Notes: generated from the letters alone by a model not told the origin. DNA of 57,013 nt from an uncultured Collinsella sp. (GCA_902478365.1 CABSKX010000004.1:1-57013), one strand, 5' to 3'; counted from the first letter of the stretch, positions 17,687-25,975 are shown. Numbers and translations are program-made.

Positions 17687-18757
17687 ATGTCGCTCGTTCT
17701 GGATATTAAGAAACGTTATCCCGGGTTTGTGCTCGACATGCAGCTTGAGGCCGGCGAGGAGCGCGTGGCCTTGCTCGGTGCCTCCGGATGTGGCAAGAGC
17801 TGCACACTGCGCTGCATTGCCGGCGTGGAGACGCCCGACGAGGGCAAGATCGTCGTCAACGGCGTGACCTTTTTTGACTCGGCGGCTGGCATCAACCTGT
17901 CACCCCAGGAGCGAAAATGCGCCCTGTTGTTCCAAAACTATCAGCTGTTTCCCAACATGACGGTGGCCGATAACGTATGCGCCGGTGTAAAGGATGCTGG
18001 CGACGCCGCCGCGCGCAAAAAGCTCGCCGAGCGCTATCTGGGCATTTTCGGTCTGGCCGATTTTGTCGATCGCTACCCCGCGCGACTCTCGGGCGGGCAG
18101 CAGCAACGCGTGGCGCTTGCCCGTATGGTGGCGGCGCACCCGGGCATTTTTATGTTCGACGAGCCCATGAGCGCACTCGATGCGTATCTCAAGAGCGCGC
18201 TTGAGCAAAACATGCTCGACCTGTTCGACGTCTGCAACCGTACCGTGCTCTATGTGAGCCACGACATCGACGAAGCGTGCCGCCTGTGTCAGCGCATCTG
18301 CGTGATGCACGACGGGCATGTTGAGGAGATTGGCTCCATCGAGGACGTGGTCCGTCGTCCGCAGACGCTGGCGGCACTGCGCCTGACGGGCTGCAAGAAC
18401 ACAAGCCGGGCGCGCAAGATCGGCGACGAAGAAGTTGAGGCCCTCGACTGGGGCATGACCTTTAACGTGGGTCGCGAGGTTCCCGATGATGTGGCGTACC
18501 TGGGCATTCGCGCAAGCTACTTCCATGTTGACAATCGCGCGGAGCGGGGCCGCAACAGCTATGATTTGCACGTGGCCCGTGTGAGCGATTCGCGCTTTGA
18601 GCGGCTGGTGCTGCTGGACGTGCCGCGCGTCGATGCGCCCACACGTCTGCAGTGGAAGGTCAACAAGGTGGGCGTGCCTGTCGACGAGCTGCCGCAAGCA
18701 GGCGAGACGCTGCGCATGCACTTCGATGCGAGTAAGATCCATTTGGTTTGTCGATAG
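17687..18757 (+). CDS. modC: Molybdate ABC transporter ATP-binding protein
   Basis: Cytoplasmic ATPase that powers molybdate import. 356 residues. Walker A is GASGCGKSCTL near residue 30, the ABC signature LSGGQQQRVALARM near 130, Walker B IFMFDEPMSALD near 155, and the switch His in YVSHDIDEACRL. The C-terminal 120 residues form a probable TOBE/Mop-like regulatory domain (GIRASYFHVDN) that may sense oxyanion. It begins three bases after modB, so translation is coupled. A terminator follows, closing the modABC operon. Confidence 0.93.
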   Translation: MSLVLDIKKRYPGFVLDMQLEAGEERVALLGASGCGKSCTLRCIAGVETPDEGKIVVNGVTFFDSAAGINLSPQERKCALLFQNYQLFPNMTVADNVCAGVKDAGDAAARKKLAERYLGIFGLADFVDRYPARLSGGQQQRVALARMVAAHPGIFMFDEPMSALDAYLKSALEQNMLDLFDVCNRTVLYVSHDIDEACRLCQRICVMHDGHVEEIGSIEDVVRRPQTLAALRLTGCKNTSRARKIGDEEVEALDWGMTFNVGREVPDDVAYLGIRASYFHVDNRAERGRNSYDLHVARVSDSRFERLVLLDVPRVDAPTRLQWKVNKVGVPVDELPQAGETLRMHFDASKIHLVCR

Positions 18758-18768
18758 CGCCGGGTAAT

Positions 18769-18803
18769 GCCGTCGGGGATATAAGCCTCGGCGGCTTTGT
18801 CTT
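18769..18803 (+). terminator. Rho-independent terminator of modABC
   Basis: Arms GCCGTCGGGG and CCTCGGCGGC pair over 10 bp with two G-U pairs and a seven-base loop, followed by TTTGTCTT. Confidence 0.7.
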
Positions 18804-19186
18804 GCCGTTCGCCGAATGATGGATGACAAACTCTTATCAACACAGATAATTATTTATTAAACGACGGCACACGACGCTGTCGTACGAATGTCAACGGTGT
18901 TCGCATGGTCGACGACCGTTGATATAGTTGACCTTAACTTGTAAAGGAGGGTGCGCATATGCCGCAGACGACATACATTCGCCGCGTTGCCGCGCGCGCC
19001 CTATATATGGCTCGGAGTCGCATATGAGCAGGTATGTTCACGGCTCCGGGAGAGACGACGCACAACTAAATAATCAGCTGCAAAGCAGGCTCCCCAAAAT
19101 TCCGGGTTTGAGCACGGCCGGGCAATCGCCGTCCGTCGTGCATCGATACCGCTGTTATCCGTTTTTGGTTCGAGAGGGGAACCGTC
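18804..19186. other. Leader region of the dehydratase/selenium gene group
   Basis: With the modC trailer this is a 429-base stretch without an established gene. It is AT-rich near 18840-18860 and contains one very good ribosome-binding site (AAAGGAGG at about 18943-18950) serving a 22-codon frame at 18959. No riboswitch class could be recognised. The Shine-Dalgarno of the following gene is GAGAGGGG just upstream of 19187. Confidence 0.4.
18959..19027 (+). CDS. Possible 22-residue leader peptide
   Basis: ATG at 18959 sits eight bases after a near-perfect Shine-Dalgarno (AAAGGAGG), stronger than that of most genes here. The frame encodes a short basic peptide with YIRRVAARALYMARSRI and stops at TGA 19025-19027. 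That stop overlaps a second ATG at 19024, which opens a 56-codon frame ending (TGA) across the ATG of the gene at 19187. The chain of overlaps looks like translational coupling, but there is no family match that I know, so either frame may be meaningless. Confidence 0.3.
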   Translation: MPQTTYIRRVAARALYMARSRI

Positions 19187-20470
19187 ATGGCTGAAGAATT
19201 TGATTTCCATCCGATGTGGGAGAGCCTCGGCATGAATCTTGCCGACCACGACATGCTGCTGGGCGCCGTGGGCCAGATGTACGGCGATATGTTCCTGACG
19301 CAGAATAATCGCCCCAAGTCCACGTCCTACCTGGATTTTGTCGCCACCAACATCCACAGTGGCCGTATTAAGGAGATGCTCGACAAGAAGGAGGCCGGCG
19401 AGGCCACCAAGATCGTCGGTTCGTTCTGCGTCTACGTGCCCGAGGAGATCGTACTTGCCTGTGACGGCATTCCTGTGGGCCTGTGCTCGGGTGCCGACTG
19501 GGCGACCGACAAGGTCGAGGAGCATCTGCCGCGCAACACCTGTCCGCTCATTAAGAGCTTTGCCGGCTTTAAGCTGGGCGAGGTCTGCCCCTACATTGAG
19601 TCGAGCGACCTGGTGGTGGGCGAGAACACCTGCGATGGCAAGAAGAAGGCCTACGAGTTCTTTGCCACGCAAAAGAACATGTACGTCATGGATATCCCCA
19701 ACGTGCACGACGAGTCGACGCTCGTGACCTGGAAGGCCGAGGTCAAGAAGCTCGCGGCCAAGATCGAGGACGAGTGCGGCGTCAAGATTACGCCCGAGCG
19801 CCTGAAGGCTGCCACCCACGCCGTCAACGAGAAGCGTCGCGCCCTGCAGCGTCTGGCTGCGACCCGCGCTGCCGATCCGGCGCCCATCAGCGGTCTCGAC
19901 AGCCTGCTGACCGTTCAGGCCGCCTTTATGGATGACACGCCGCGTCTGACCGGAGCCATTAACGATATGGCGGCTGAGTGCGAGCAGCGCGTTGAGGCTG
20001 GCGAGGGCGTGGCGCCCAAGGGCACCAAGCGCATCCTGTACACCGGTACGCCCATGGCCGTGCCCAACTGGAAACTGTTCAACCTTATCGAGAAGGCCGG
20101 CGGCGTTGTGGTAGGCGAGGAGTCCTGCACGGGCTCGCGCTACTACAAGGACCTGGTCGACGAGTCCGGTGAGACGGTCGACGAGATGCTCGACGCCATC
20201 GCCGAGCGCTACTTTAAAATCAACTGCGCCGTCTTTACGCCCAACGACCAGCGTATGAAGGACATTGTCCAGATGGCCAAGGACCTGCATGCCGACGGCA
20301 TCGTCGACGTGGCCCTGCAGTTCTGCACGCTCTATGAGATGGAGTCGTTTGCCGTGGAGAAGGCCGCCGAGGAGGCAGGCATTCCGTTTATGCACATCAC
20401 GACCGACTACGCCGGCGAGGATGCAGGCCAACTGCAAACCAGGATTGAGGCTTTCTTGGAAACCATTTAG
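19187..20470 (+). CDS. 2-hydroxyacyl-CoA dehydratase-like double-cubane cluster protein (paralog A)
   Basis: Member of the 2-hydroxyacyl-CoA dehydratase D-component superfamily, closest in style to the YjiM/double-cubane-cluster proteins, which carry an [8Fe-9S] cluster and reduce small molecules in vitro; the physiological substrate is unknown. 427 residues. Eight Cys are shared in position with the next paralog: 81, 100, 119 (CPLIKS), 134 (CPYIES), 149 (ENTCDGKKK), 314, 347 and 380. Canonical dehydratase subunits bind only one three-Cys cluster, so the doubled set favours the double-cubane type. An N-terminal extension of about 40 residues is absent from paralog B. An activator ATPase gene lies downstream at 21946. 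Confidence 0.82.
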   Translation: MAEEFDFHPMWESLGMNLADHDMLLGAVGQMYGDMFLTQNNRPKSTSYLDFVATNIHSGRIKEMLDKKEAGEATKIVGSFCVYVPEEIVLACDGIPVGLCSGADWATDKVEEHLPRNTCPLIKSFAGFKLGEVCPYIESSDLVVGENTCDGKKKAYEFFATQKNMYVMDIPNVHDESTLVTWKAEVKKLAAKIEDECGVKITPERLKAATHAVNEKRRALQRLAATRAADPAPISGLDSLLTVQAAFMDDTPRLTGAINDMAAECEQRVEAGEGVAPKGTKRILYTGTPMAVPNWKLFNLIEKAGGVVVGEESCTGSRYYKDLVDESGETVDEMLDAIAERYFKINCAVFTPNDQRMKDIVQMAKDLHADGIVDVALQFCTLYEMESFAVEKAAEEAGIPFMHITTDYAGEDAGQLQTRIEAFLETI

Positions 20471-20485
20471 GGCTATATCCGTCCC

Positions 20486-20591
20486 GGCGGCTTCCCAGGC
20501 ACCCGATCTTGCCGTTCAAACCGTCGCTTGCGTACCAAAGTACGCGGCGACTCCTCTTTCACGGCAACCTCGGGCACCTGGGAAAGCCGTC
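20486..20591. repeat. Long-hairpin element, copy 2
   Basis: Imperfect palindrome filling the gap between the two dehydratase-like paralogs. Outer arms GGCGGCTTCCCAGG and CCTGGGAAAGCCGTC; then CCCGA/TCGGG, loop TCT/ACC, stem TGCCGT/ACGGCA, asymmetric loop TCAAACC/TCCTCTTTC, and apical stem GTCGC...GCGTAC/GTACGC.GCGAC. Internal loop sequences match copy 3 exactly on the asymmetric loop and copy 1 closely. Confidence 0.75.
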
Positions 20592-20626
20592 TCCTTGGTT
20601 GGTTAAAAGGTTTGTTAAGGAGTTAT

Positions 20627-21790
20627 ATGTCGGAAAATATTGAGCAGCCGTTGCCGCGCACGTTTGAGGAGTTCAACGAGCAGCGCAAGGCGGCGTTTAT
20701 TCGCGTCAAGGATTATAAGCAGGCGGGTAATCGCCTGGTCGGCTTTTTGTGCAGCTATACGCCGCTCGAGATTATCGATGCCGCGGGCGCCTCGAGCGTG
20801 GCTCTGTGCGGTACGTCCGACGAGGTGATTCCCGAGGCCGAGAAGGTGCTGCCGGCAAATTTGTGTCCGCTCATCAAGTCGACGTACGGTTTTGCCTATT
20901 CGCAAAAGTGCCCGTTTACGTACTTTAGCGACATGATCATCGGCGAGACCACCTGCGACGGCAAGAAGAAGATGTACGAGCTGCTCAACGAGCTCAAGCG
21001 CACGCACATTCTGCATCTTCCTCAGGGTCGCGACCGCGCCTACGAGCGCGAGGGCTGGTACGAGGAGTGCCGCCTGCTCAAGGAGGAGCTCGAGGTCTTC
21101 TACGGCATCACGATTACCGACGATGACCTGCGCGCCGCTGTGCGCCGCCGCAACCGCTTGCGTGCGGCCCAGCTCGACATGTTTGCGCTGCAGGCCAATC
21201 AGCCGGCGGCCATGAGCGGCGTCGACCTGATGAGCACCATGTTTGCCGGTACGTTCAGCTTTGATATCGAGGCCTATACGCAGCAGCTGGAGCAAAAGGT
21301 TGTCAAGCTGCGCGAGGTCTACGACGCGGGCGAGCGCCCGGTTGCGGCGGATGCCAAGCGCATTCTGATCACCGGCTGCCCGGTGGGCGGCGTGATCAAC
21401 AAAATCGGCCGCGCCATCGAGTCCAACGGCGGCGTGGTCGTGTGCATGGACGACTGCTCGGGCGAGCGCACGGCGGCCATGATGATCGACCCGGAGGCTC
21501 CCGATATTCTGCGCGCTATCGCCGATCGCTACCTGGACATTAACTGCTCGGTCATGACGCCCAACGACGGTCGTATGCAGAACACGCTGGCCATGTGCGA
21601 GAAGTATCACGTCGATGGCGTAGTGGAGAGCGTGCTCCAGGCGTGCCACACCTTTAACGTGGAGAGTGCGCGCATGCAGGAGGCTGTCGAGGGTGCGGGT
21701 ATTCCGTATATGAAGATCGAGACCGACTACAGCAACGGCGACATGGGCCAGATCGAGACCCGCATCGCCGCCTTCATCGAAACCCTCTAG
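20627..21790 (+). CDS. 2-hydroxyacyl-CoA dehydratase-like double-cubane cluster protein (paralog B, YjiM-like)
   Basis: 387 residues, the same size as E. coli YjiM, and homologous to the preceding gene. Cluster Cys candidates are 42, 61, 80 (LCPLIKS), 95 (KCPFTYF), 110 (ETTCDGKKK), 277, 307 and 340. The protein would be reduced by the ATPase encoded at 21946 and is expected to be cytosolic and oxygen-sensitive. The ATG at 20627 follows TTAAGGAG by six bases. Having two such proteins with one activator suggests either two substrates or a heteromeric complex; the sequence does not say which. The stop codon lies inside a long-hairpin element. Confidence 0.85.
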   Translation: MSENIEQPLPRTFEEFNEQRKAAFIRVKDYKQAGNRLVGFLCSYTPLEIIDAAGASSVALCGTSDEVIPEAEKVLPANLCPLIKSTYGFAYSQKCPFTYFSDMIIGETTCDGKKKMYELLNELKRTHILHLPQGRDRAYEREGWYEECRLLKEELEVFYGITITDDDLRAAVRRRNRLRAAQLDMFALQANQPAAMSGVDLMSTMFAGTFSFDIEAYTQQLEQKVVKLREVYDAGERPVAADAKRILITGCPVGGVINKIGRAIESNGGVVVCMDDCSGERTAAMMIDPEAPDILRAIADRYLDINCSVMTPNDGRMQNTLAMCEKYHVDGVVESVLQACHTFNVESARMQEAVEGAGIPYMKIETDYSNGDMGQIETRIAAFIETL

Positions 21791-21891
21791 CTTCCTCAGG
21801 CACCGGATCTTGGCCCTCAAACCGTCGCTTGCGTACCCAAAGTACGCTGCGCTCCTCTTTCGGGGCAATCTCCGGCACCTGAGAAACCTAG
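21787..21891. repeat. Long-hairpin element, copy 3
   Basis: Begins at the stop codon of paralog B. Outer arms from CTAGCTTCCTCAGG to CCTGAGAAACCTAG pair with few mismatches. Inside are CCGGA/TCCGG, a small loop, stem TTGGCCC/GGGGCAA (one mismatch), loop TCAAACC/TCCTCTTTC, and an apical stem ending GCGTAC/GTACGC. Stem bases differ from copy 2 on both sides while the loop bases are identical. Confidence 0.75.
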
Positions 21892-21945
21892 AGCTAAGGC
21901 GCCTGAACGCGCCGCTGTCTTTGATGTTTAGATTGGGAGAGAGCC

Positions 21946-22710
21946 ATGATAGGGATCGGGATCGATATCGGGTCTACGGCGGCTAAGGCCGCTGTGGTCG
22001 ATGGGGATGGTTCGGTGGCGTGGACGTGCGTGCAGCCAACCGGGTTCTCCTCGGTCGATGCTTCCGAGCGGTTGCGCGAGGCACTGGCAGCGGCGGGTTA
22101 TGACGTGACGGGCGACGATGTTCGCGTGGTCGCGACCGGCTACGGTCGTGTCGCCGTGCCCTATGCGCATAAGGTCGTGACCGAGATTACCTGCCACGGC
22201 ACCGGTGCCGTGCGTCTGTTTGGCGATCACGGCACGGTGATTGACGTGGGCGGCCAGGACACCAAGGTCATCCAGCTCAAGGGCGGTCGCGTGGCCAAGT
22301 TCGCCATGAACGACAAGTGCGCCGCCGGCACGGGGCGCTTTTTGGAGATCATGGCCGACCGCCTAGGCATTTCCCAGCAGCAGATGGCCGACCTGGCGCG
22401 TTCCGGCGAGCCCACCAAGATCAGCAGCATGTGCACGGTGTTTGCCGAAAGCGAGGTCATCAGCCTGATCGGTCGTGGCGAGCTGCGCGAGAACATTGCG
22501 CGTGGCGTGATCGAAAGCGTCGTGTCGCGCGTGGCGACTATGGCCGGCCAGGCGGCGGGCGTCCCGTACTATCTGACCGGCGGTCTGTGCGAAAACGCCT
22601 ATGTCGTTGAACGGTTGGGCGAGCTACTGGGGTCGCCGGTGACCACCTCGCCCCAGGCTCGCTTTGCCGGAGCGATCGGCGCGGCGATTCGCGCACAGGC
22701 GCTAGGGTGA
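21946..22710 (+). CDS. Activator ATPase of dehydratase-like proteins (YjiL/BadF-BcrA family)
   Basis: Acyl-CoA-dehydratase activase-type ATPase that injects low-potential electrons into its partner using ATP hydrolysis. 254 residues, the same as E. coli YjiL. The actin-fold phosphate motifs are GIGIDIGSTAAKAA (residues 3-16) and VIDVGGQDTKVI (98-109). Two Cys, 125 in NDKCAAGTGRF and 163 in SSMCTVFAESE, bridge one [4Fe-4S] cluster across the homodimer. It lies just after the two dehydratase-like paralogs and just before selD, all in one direction. Confidence 0.92.
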   Translation: MIGIGIDIGSTAAKAAVVDGDGSVAWTCVQPTGFSSVDASERLREALAAAGYDVTGDDVRVVATGYGRVAVPYAHKVVTEITCHGTGAVRLFGDHGTVIDVGGQDTKVIQLKGGRVAKFAMNDKCAAGTGRFLEIMADRLGISQQQMADLARSGEPTKISSMCTVFAESEVISLIGRGELRENIARGVIESVVSRVATMAGQAAGVPYYLTGGLCENAYVVERLGELLGSPVTTSPQARFAGAIGAAIRAQALG

Positions 22711-22779
22711 TGTATCGGCCGTGGAAGCGCGTTCATGCGTATACTGGGATGCATTGTTTGTGTTTGAGAGGAGGTATCG

Positions 22780-23829
22780 ATGGCTGACGATCAGATTAAG
22801 CTCACGTCTATGACGGCCGCGAGCGGTTGAGCCGCTAAGTTGGCCCCCGGAGCCCTCGCCCAGGTCCTGGGCGATTTACCCAATGCGCATAACGACAACT
22901 TGCTCGTGGGGTTCGATACCTCTGACGATGCGAGCGTCTTCCGCGTAGGGGAGAACCTGGGCCTCGTGCAGTCCATCGACTTCTTTCCGCCGATGGTCGA
23001 CGACCCGTTTCTGTTTGGCCAGATTGCCGCAGCCAACTCGCTGTCGGATATCTACGCCATGGGCGGGCGGCCGAGCCATGCTATGAACCTGCTCTGCATA
23101 CCCAGTTGTCTGGGCGTTGAAGTTGCCGGTCAGATTCTGGCAGGCGGCGCCGACAAGTGCGTCGAGGCCGGCTGCTCCATCGCGGGCGGCCACACCATCA
23201 ACGACGACGAGCCCAAGTACGGCCTGTCCGTGAGCGGTTTTGTGCCACTCGACCGCATGCTCGCCAATAGCGGCGCGCGCGTGGGCGATGCGTTGCTGCT
23301 GACCAAGGCGGTTGGCTCGGGCATCATCACCACGGCCATTAAGGGCGAACTCATCGAGCAGGACGACGCCAGCCCGATGTTCGACTCGATGCGCACCCTC
23401 AACGAGGCCCCGATTCGTCTGGCCGAGGGACTTGAGCTTCACGGCTGCACCGATGTCACGGGCTTTGGCCTGATCGGGCATGCGTGCGAGATGGCCGAAG
23501 GCTCGGGCGTGCAGATTGAACTTGCGTCGGGGGCGGTACCGCTCTTTGACCAGGTGCTCGATATGGCGCGTTTGGGCATTATTCCTGCCGGTGCCTACCG
23601 CAACCAGGACTTCTTTGGCCCGCGCGTGGCGGCCGACGATGACCTGGAGCCGGGCATGTTGGATGCGCTGTACGATCCGCAGACCTCGGGTGGTTTGCTC
23701 ATCGCGGCGCCTGCTGCCGATGTGGATGAGCTTGCGCGTCGCCTGGATGCCGAAGGACGTATCGCCGCCGTCGTCGGTCGCGTGTGCGAGCCGGTGCCAG
23801 GCGGTCCTGCCGTCCACGTTGTACGTTAA
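22780..23829 (+). CDS. selD: Selenide, water dikinase, selenocysteine-containing (TGA read-through)
   Basis: Makes selenophosphate from selenide and ATP, the selenium donor for tRNA-Sec and selenouridine. 349 residues when the in-frame TGA at 22828-22830 is read as Sec17 (context MTAASG-Sec-AAK). E. coli SelD has its catalytic Cys at the same position, three residues before the essential Lys. The reading frame runs on past the TGA without break, with ATG at 22780 and GAGGAGG upstream. Later motifs include NSLSDIYAMGG, AGGHTINDDEPKYGLS and VTGFGLIGHACEMAEGSG. It stands first in a selD-yedF-DUF3343-desulfurase series. Confidence 0.95.
22840..22878 (+). promoter_or_regulatory. Candidate bacterial SECIS of selD
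   Basis: Downstream of the Sec TGA, CGCCCAGGTCCTGGGCG forms a tight hairpin with GGTC (22863-22866) at the apex, the feature SelB recognises in E. coli fdhF. The GGTC begins 32 bases after the TGA, farther than the 18 in fdhF but within the range described for bacterial SECIS. Confidence 0.6.
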
Positions 23830-23886
23830 CGACACGTTTATTGAGCTATATACCGTTCTAAAACGATTTATTCGAAAGGAAAAACT

Positions 23887-24513
23887 ATGTCTACCAGGAT
23901 TGAAGTCAATGCCATGGGCGATGCCTGCCCGCTGCCCGTCGTCAAGACGCTTAAGGCGCTCAAACAGCTTGATGGCGAGGGTGCCGTGGTGACCGCGGTC
24001 GATAACGAGACCGCCGTCAAGAACATCTCCAAGATGGCGCAGGAGAAGGGCTGCACGGCCTCGGTCGAGAAGATCTCGGACGCCGAGTGGCACGTGACCG
24101 TGGCGACCTCTGGCGCCGTTGCCGTGGCCGATCCCGAGCAGGATGGCGCTGCCTTCTGTGATGCCAGCGCCGGCAAGGGCAAACTCGTCATTTCCGTCTA
24201 CACCGACTGCATGGGCCGCGGCGACGACGAGCTGGGCCACAAACTCATGAAGGCCTTCATCTTTGCCGTGACGCAGCAGGAGGAGCTGCCCGCGACCATG
24301 TTGTTCTACAACGGCGGCGCCAAGCTCACCGTCGAGGGCTCGCCGGTGCTCGATGACCTGAAGGGCCTGGCCGAGCAGGGTGTCGAGATTCTCACCTGCG
24401 GTACCTGCCTCGACCACTATGGCATTAAAGACCAGCTTGCGGTGGGCGAGGTCACCAACATGTACGTGATCGTGGAGAAGATGGAGCAGGCCGTGCGCGT
24501 CGTGCGCCCGTAG
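23887..24513 (+). CDS. yedF: YedF family selenium-metabolism protein
   Basis: Sulfurtransferase-like protein of selenium metabolism. 208 residues in two parts: an N-terminal TusA-like domain with the CPLPV motif (Cys15) and a C-terminal DsrE-like domain with VYTDCMGRGDDELG near residue 105 and the LTCGTCLDHYG double Cys near 178. YedF with this architecture is repeatedly found with SelD and is proposed to handle selenium transfer, but its reaction is not established. GAAAGGA lies seven bases before the ATG. The gene is 57 bases after selD. Confidence 0.9.
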   Translation: MSTRIEVNAMGDACPLPVVKTLKALKQLDGEGAVVTAVDNETAVKNISKMAQEKGCTASVEKISDAEWHVTVATSGAVAVADPEQDGAAFCDASAGKGKLVISVYTDCMGRGDDELGHKLMKAFIFAVTQQEELPATMLFYNGGAKLTVEGSPVLDDLKGLAEQGVEILTCGTCLDHYGIKDQLAVGEVTNMYVIVEKMEQAVRVVRP

Positions 24514-24531
24514 CGTTTGGGCGGGATTGCC

Positions 24532-24783
24532 ATGAGAGAAAAGCGCCCGGCGCTTGTCATCACGTTTCCTACCACGGCGGCCGCCATGGGGTGCGAGACC
24601 CTATGCGTCGAGCGCGGCCTTCCCGGGCGCACGATTCCCGTGCCCGGGGAGGTCGCTGCCGGCTGCGGCTTGGCGTGGAAGGCGCTGCCTTCGGATGAGG
24701 ACCTGCTGCGCGGCGAGCTTGCCGCGGCGGGCGTCCCCACCGAGGGCTTTACGGTAATCGACATGTGGGAGGTCGTGCGATGA
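24532..24783 (+). CDS. DUF3343 protein
   Basis: Small protein (83 residues) of the DUF3343 family, whose members accompany YedF and cysteine desulfurases in selenium loci; no function is proven. The visible core is ITFPTTAAAMGCETLC near residue 10, then GLPGRTIPVPGEVAAGCGLAWKA with one conserved Cys in AGCGLAW. The ATG at 24532 has only a weak GGCGGG upstream; the gene starts 18 bases after yedF. Its TGA overlaps the ATG of the desulfurase gene by four bases, so the two are translationally coupled. A second family member is at 52861. Confidence 0.85.
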   Translation: MREKRPALVITFPTTAAAMGCETLCVERGLPGRTIPVPGEVAAGCGLAWKALPSDEDLLRGELAAAGVPTEGFTVIDMWEVVR

Positions 24784-25919
24784 TCTACCTGGATAACGCG
24801 GCGACGACCATGCATAAGCCGCAGACGGTGATCGATGCCGTGACGCAGGCGATGTGTTCGCTCGGCAATGCCGGGCGCGGGGCCACGTCGGGTGCCCTCG
24901 ATGCCGCTCGTACGATTCATGTTTGCCGTGCCAAGCTTGCGCGCTTGCTGGGCTGCCCGAGGGCGGACCATGTTTGTTTTACGCCCAATTCTACGGCGGC
25001 GCTCAACACGGCGATTAACGGCGTGGTGCGTCCCGGCGACCGCGTGGTCACAACGGTGCTTGAGCACAACTCCGTGCTGCGCCCGCTCAACCGCCTGACG
25101 GCAGAGCGGGGCGTGACCGTTGAGCATGCGGGCTGCGACGCGAACGGCCTGCTCGACTACGACGAGCTCGAGCGGCTGGTGACGCCTGGCACGCGTGCCG
25201 TGGTGGTGACGCACGCCTCCAATGTGACCGGCAACTCCGTTGATGTTGCACGTGTGGCGGCTGTGGCTCATGTGGCCGGCGCGCTCGTGATTGTCGATGC
25301 CTCGCAGTCTGCCGGCACGGCGCATATCGATATGCAGGACATGGGGCTCGACGTCGTGTGCTTTACCGGCCACAAGGGGCTCATGGGACCCCAAGGCACC
25401 GGCGGCCTTGCCGTTGCGGAGGGCATTGACGTGGCGCCGTGGGCCATGGGTGGCACGGGTGTGCACAGCTTCGATGCACTGCAGCCGCTTGAGTGGCCCA
25501 CGCGCCTTGAGGCGGGCACGCTCAACGGTCACGGCATCGCGGGACTTTCCGCAGGTCTCGACTTTATTGAGGCACAAGGCGGGGTCGAGGAGATTGCTGC
25601 CCACGAGCGTGCGCTCGCTGATCGCTTCCTTGCTGGTGTGCGCAAGATTCCGGGGATTAAACTCTACGGTGCCTTTGACCAGCCGACGCGCTCTGCGATT
25701 GTGTCGCTCAACGTAGCCGATATCGATTCGGCCGAGATCTCGGACGCACTCATGCAAGGGTGGGGGATTGCGACGCGCCCCGGTGCCCATTGCGCTCCGC
25801 TCATGCACCGCGCGCTGGGGACCGAGCGCCAAGGTGTCGTTCGCTTCTCGTTTGGCTATTTCAACACGGACGAGGAAGTCGACACCGCGATCGACGCTTT
25901 GCGCGATTTAGCCTGCTAA
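24780..25919 (+). CDS. Cysteine desulfurase family protein (EF2568-like)
   Basis: PLP enzyme of the aminotransferase V/SufS-NifS superfamily; releases S or Se from (seleno)cysteine. 379 residues. MIYLDNAATT opens the protein, the PLP lysine is K199 in CFTGHKGLMGPQGTGG, and the catalytic Cys is probably C338 in RPGAHCAP. The subfamily resembles E. faecalis EF2568, which lies beside selD and genes for a selenium-dependent molybdenum hydroxylase; a role in supplying Se to SelD or a labile Se cofactor is therefore inferred. It overlaps the DUF3343 gene (ATGA) and ends the operon at a terminator. Confidence 0.9.
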   Translation: MIYLDNAATTMHKPQTVIDAVTQAMCSLGNAGRGATSGALDAARTIHVCRAKLARLLGCPRADHVCFTPNSTAALNTAINGVVRPGDRVVTTVLEHNSVLRPLNRLTAERGVTVEHAGCDANGLLDYDELERLVTPGTRAVVVTHASNVTGNSVDVARVAAVAHVAGALVIVDASQSAGTAHIDMQDMGLDVVCFTGHKGLMGPQGTGGLAVAEGIDVAPWAMGGTGVHSFDALQPLEWPTRLEAGTLNGHGIAGLSAGLDFIEAQGGVEEIAAHERALADRFLAGVRKIPGIKLYGAFDQPTRSAIVSLNVADIDSAEISDALMQGWGIATRPGAHCAPLMHRALGTERQGVVRFSFGYFNTDEEVDTAIDALRDLAC

Positions 25920-25943
25920 AGCTGCTAGACCGTTTATACTTGC

Positions 25944-25975
25944 GGGACGGGTGTTTTTGCCCGTCCCATTTTTTT
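25944..25975 (+). terminator. Rho-independent terminator before brnQ
   Basis: Arms GGGACGG(G) and (C)CCGTCCC with a short loop, then ATTTTTTT. It closes the selD group. A TATACT at 25935-25940 just upstream could be the -10 of brnQ, in which case the hairpin would lie in the brnQ leader. Confidence 0.85.

Noticed and set aside
22840..23829. selD starting downstream of the TGA
   Set aside because: That start lacks a ribosome-binding site and removes the catalytic Sec and Lys; ATG 22780 has GAGGAGG and restores the family N-terminus.
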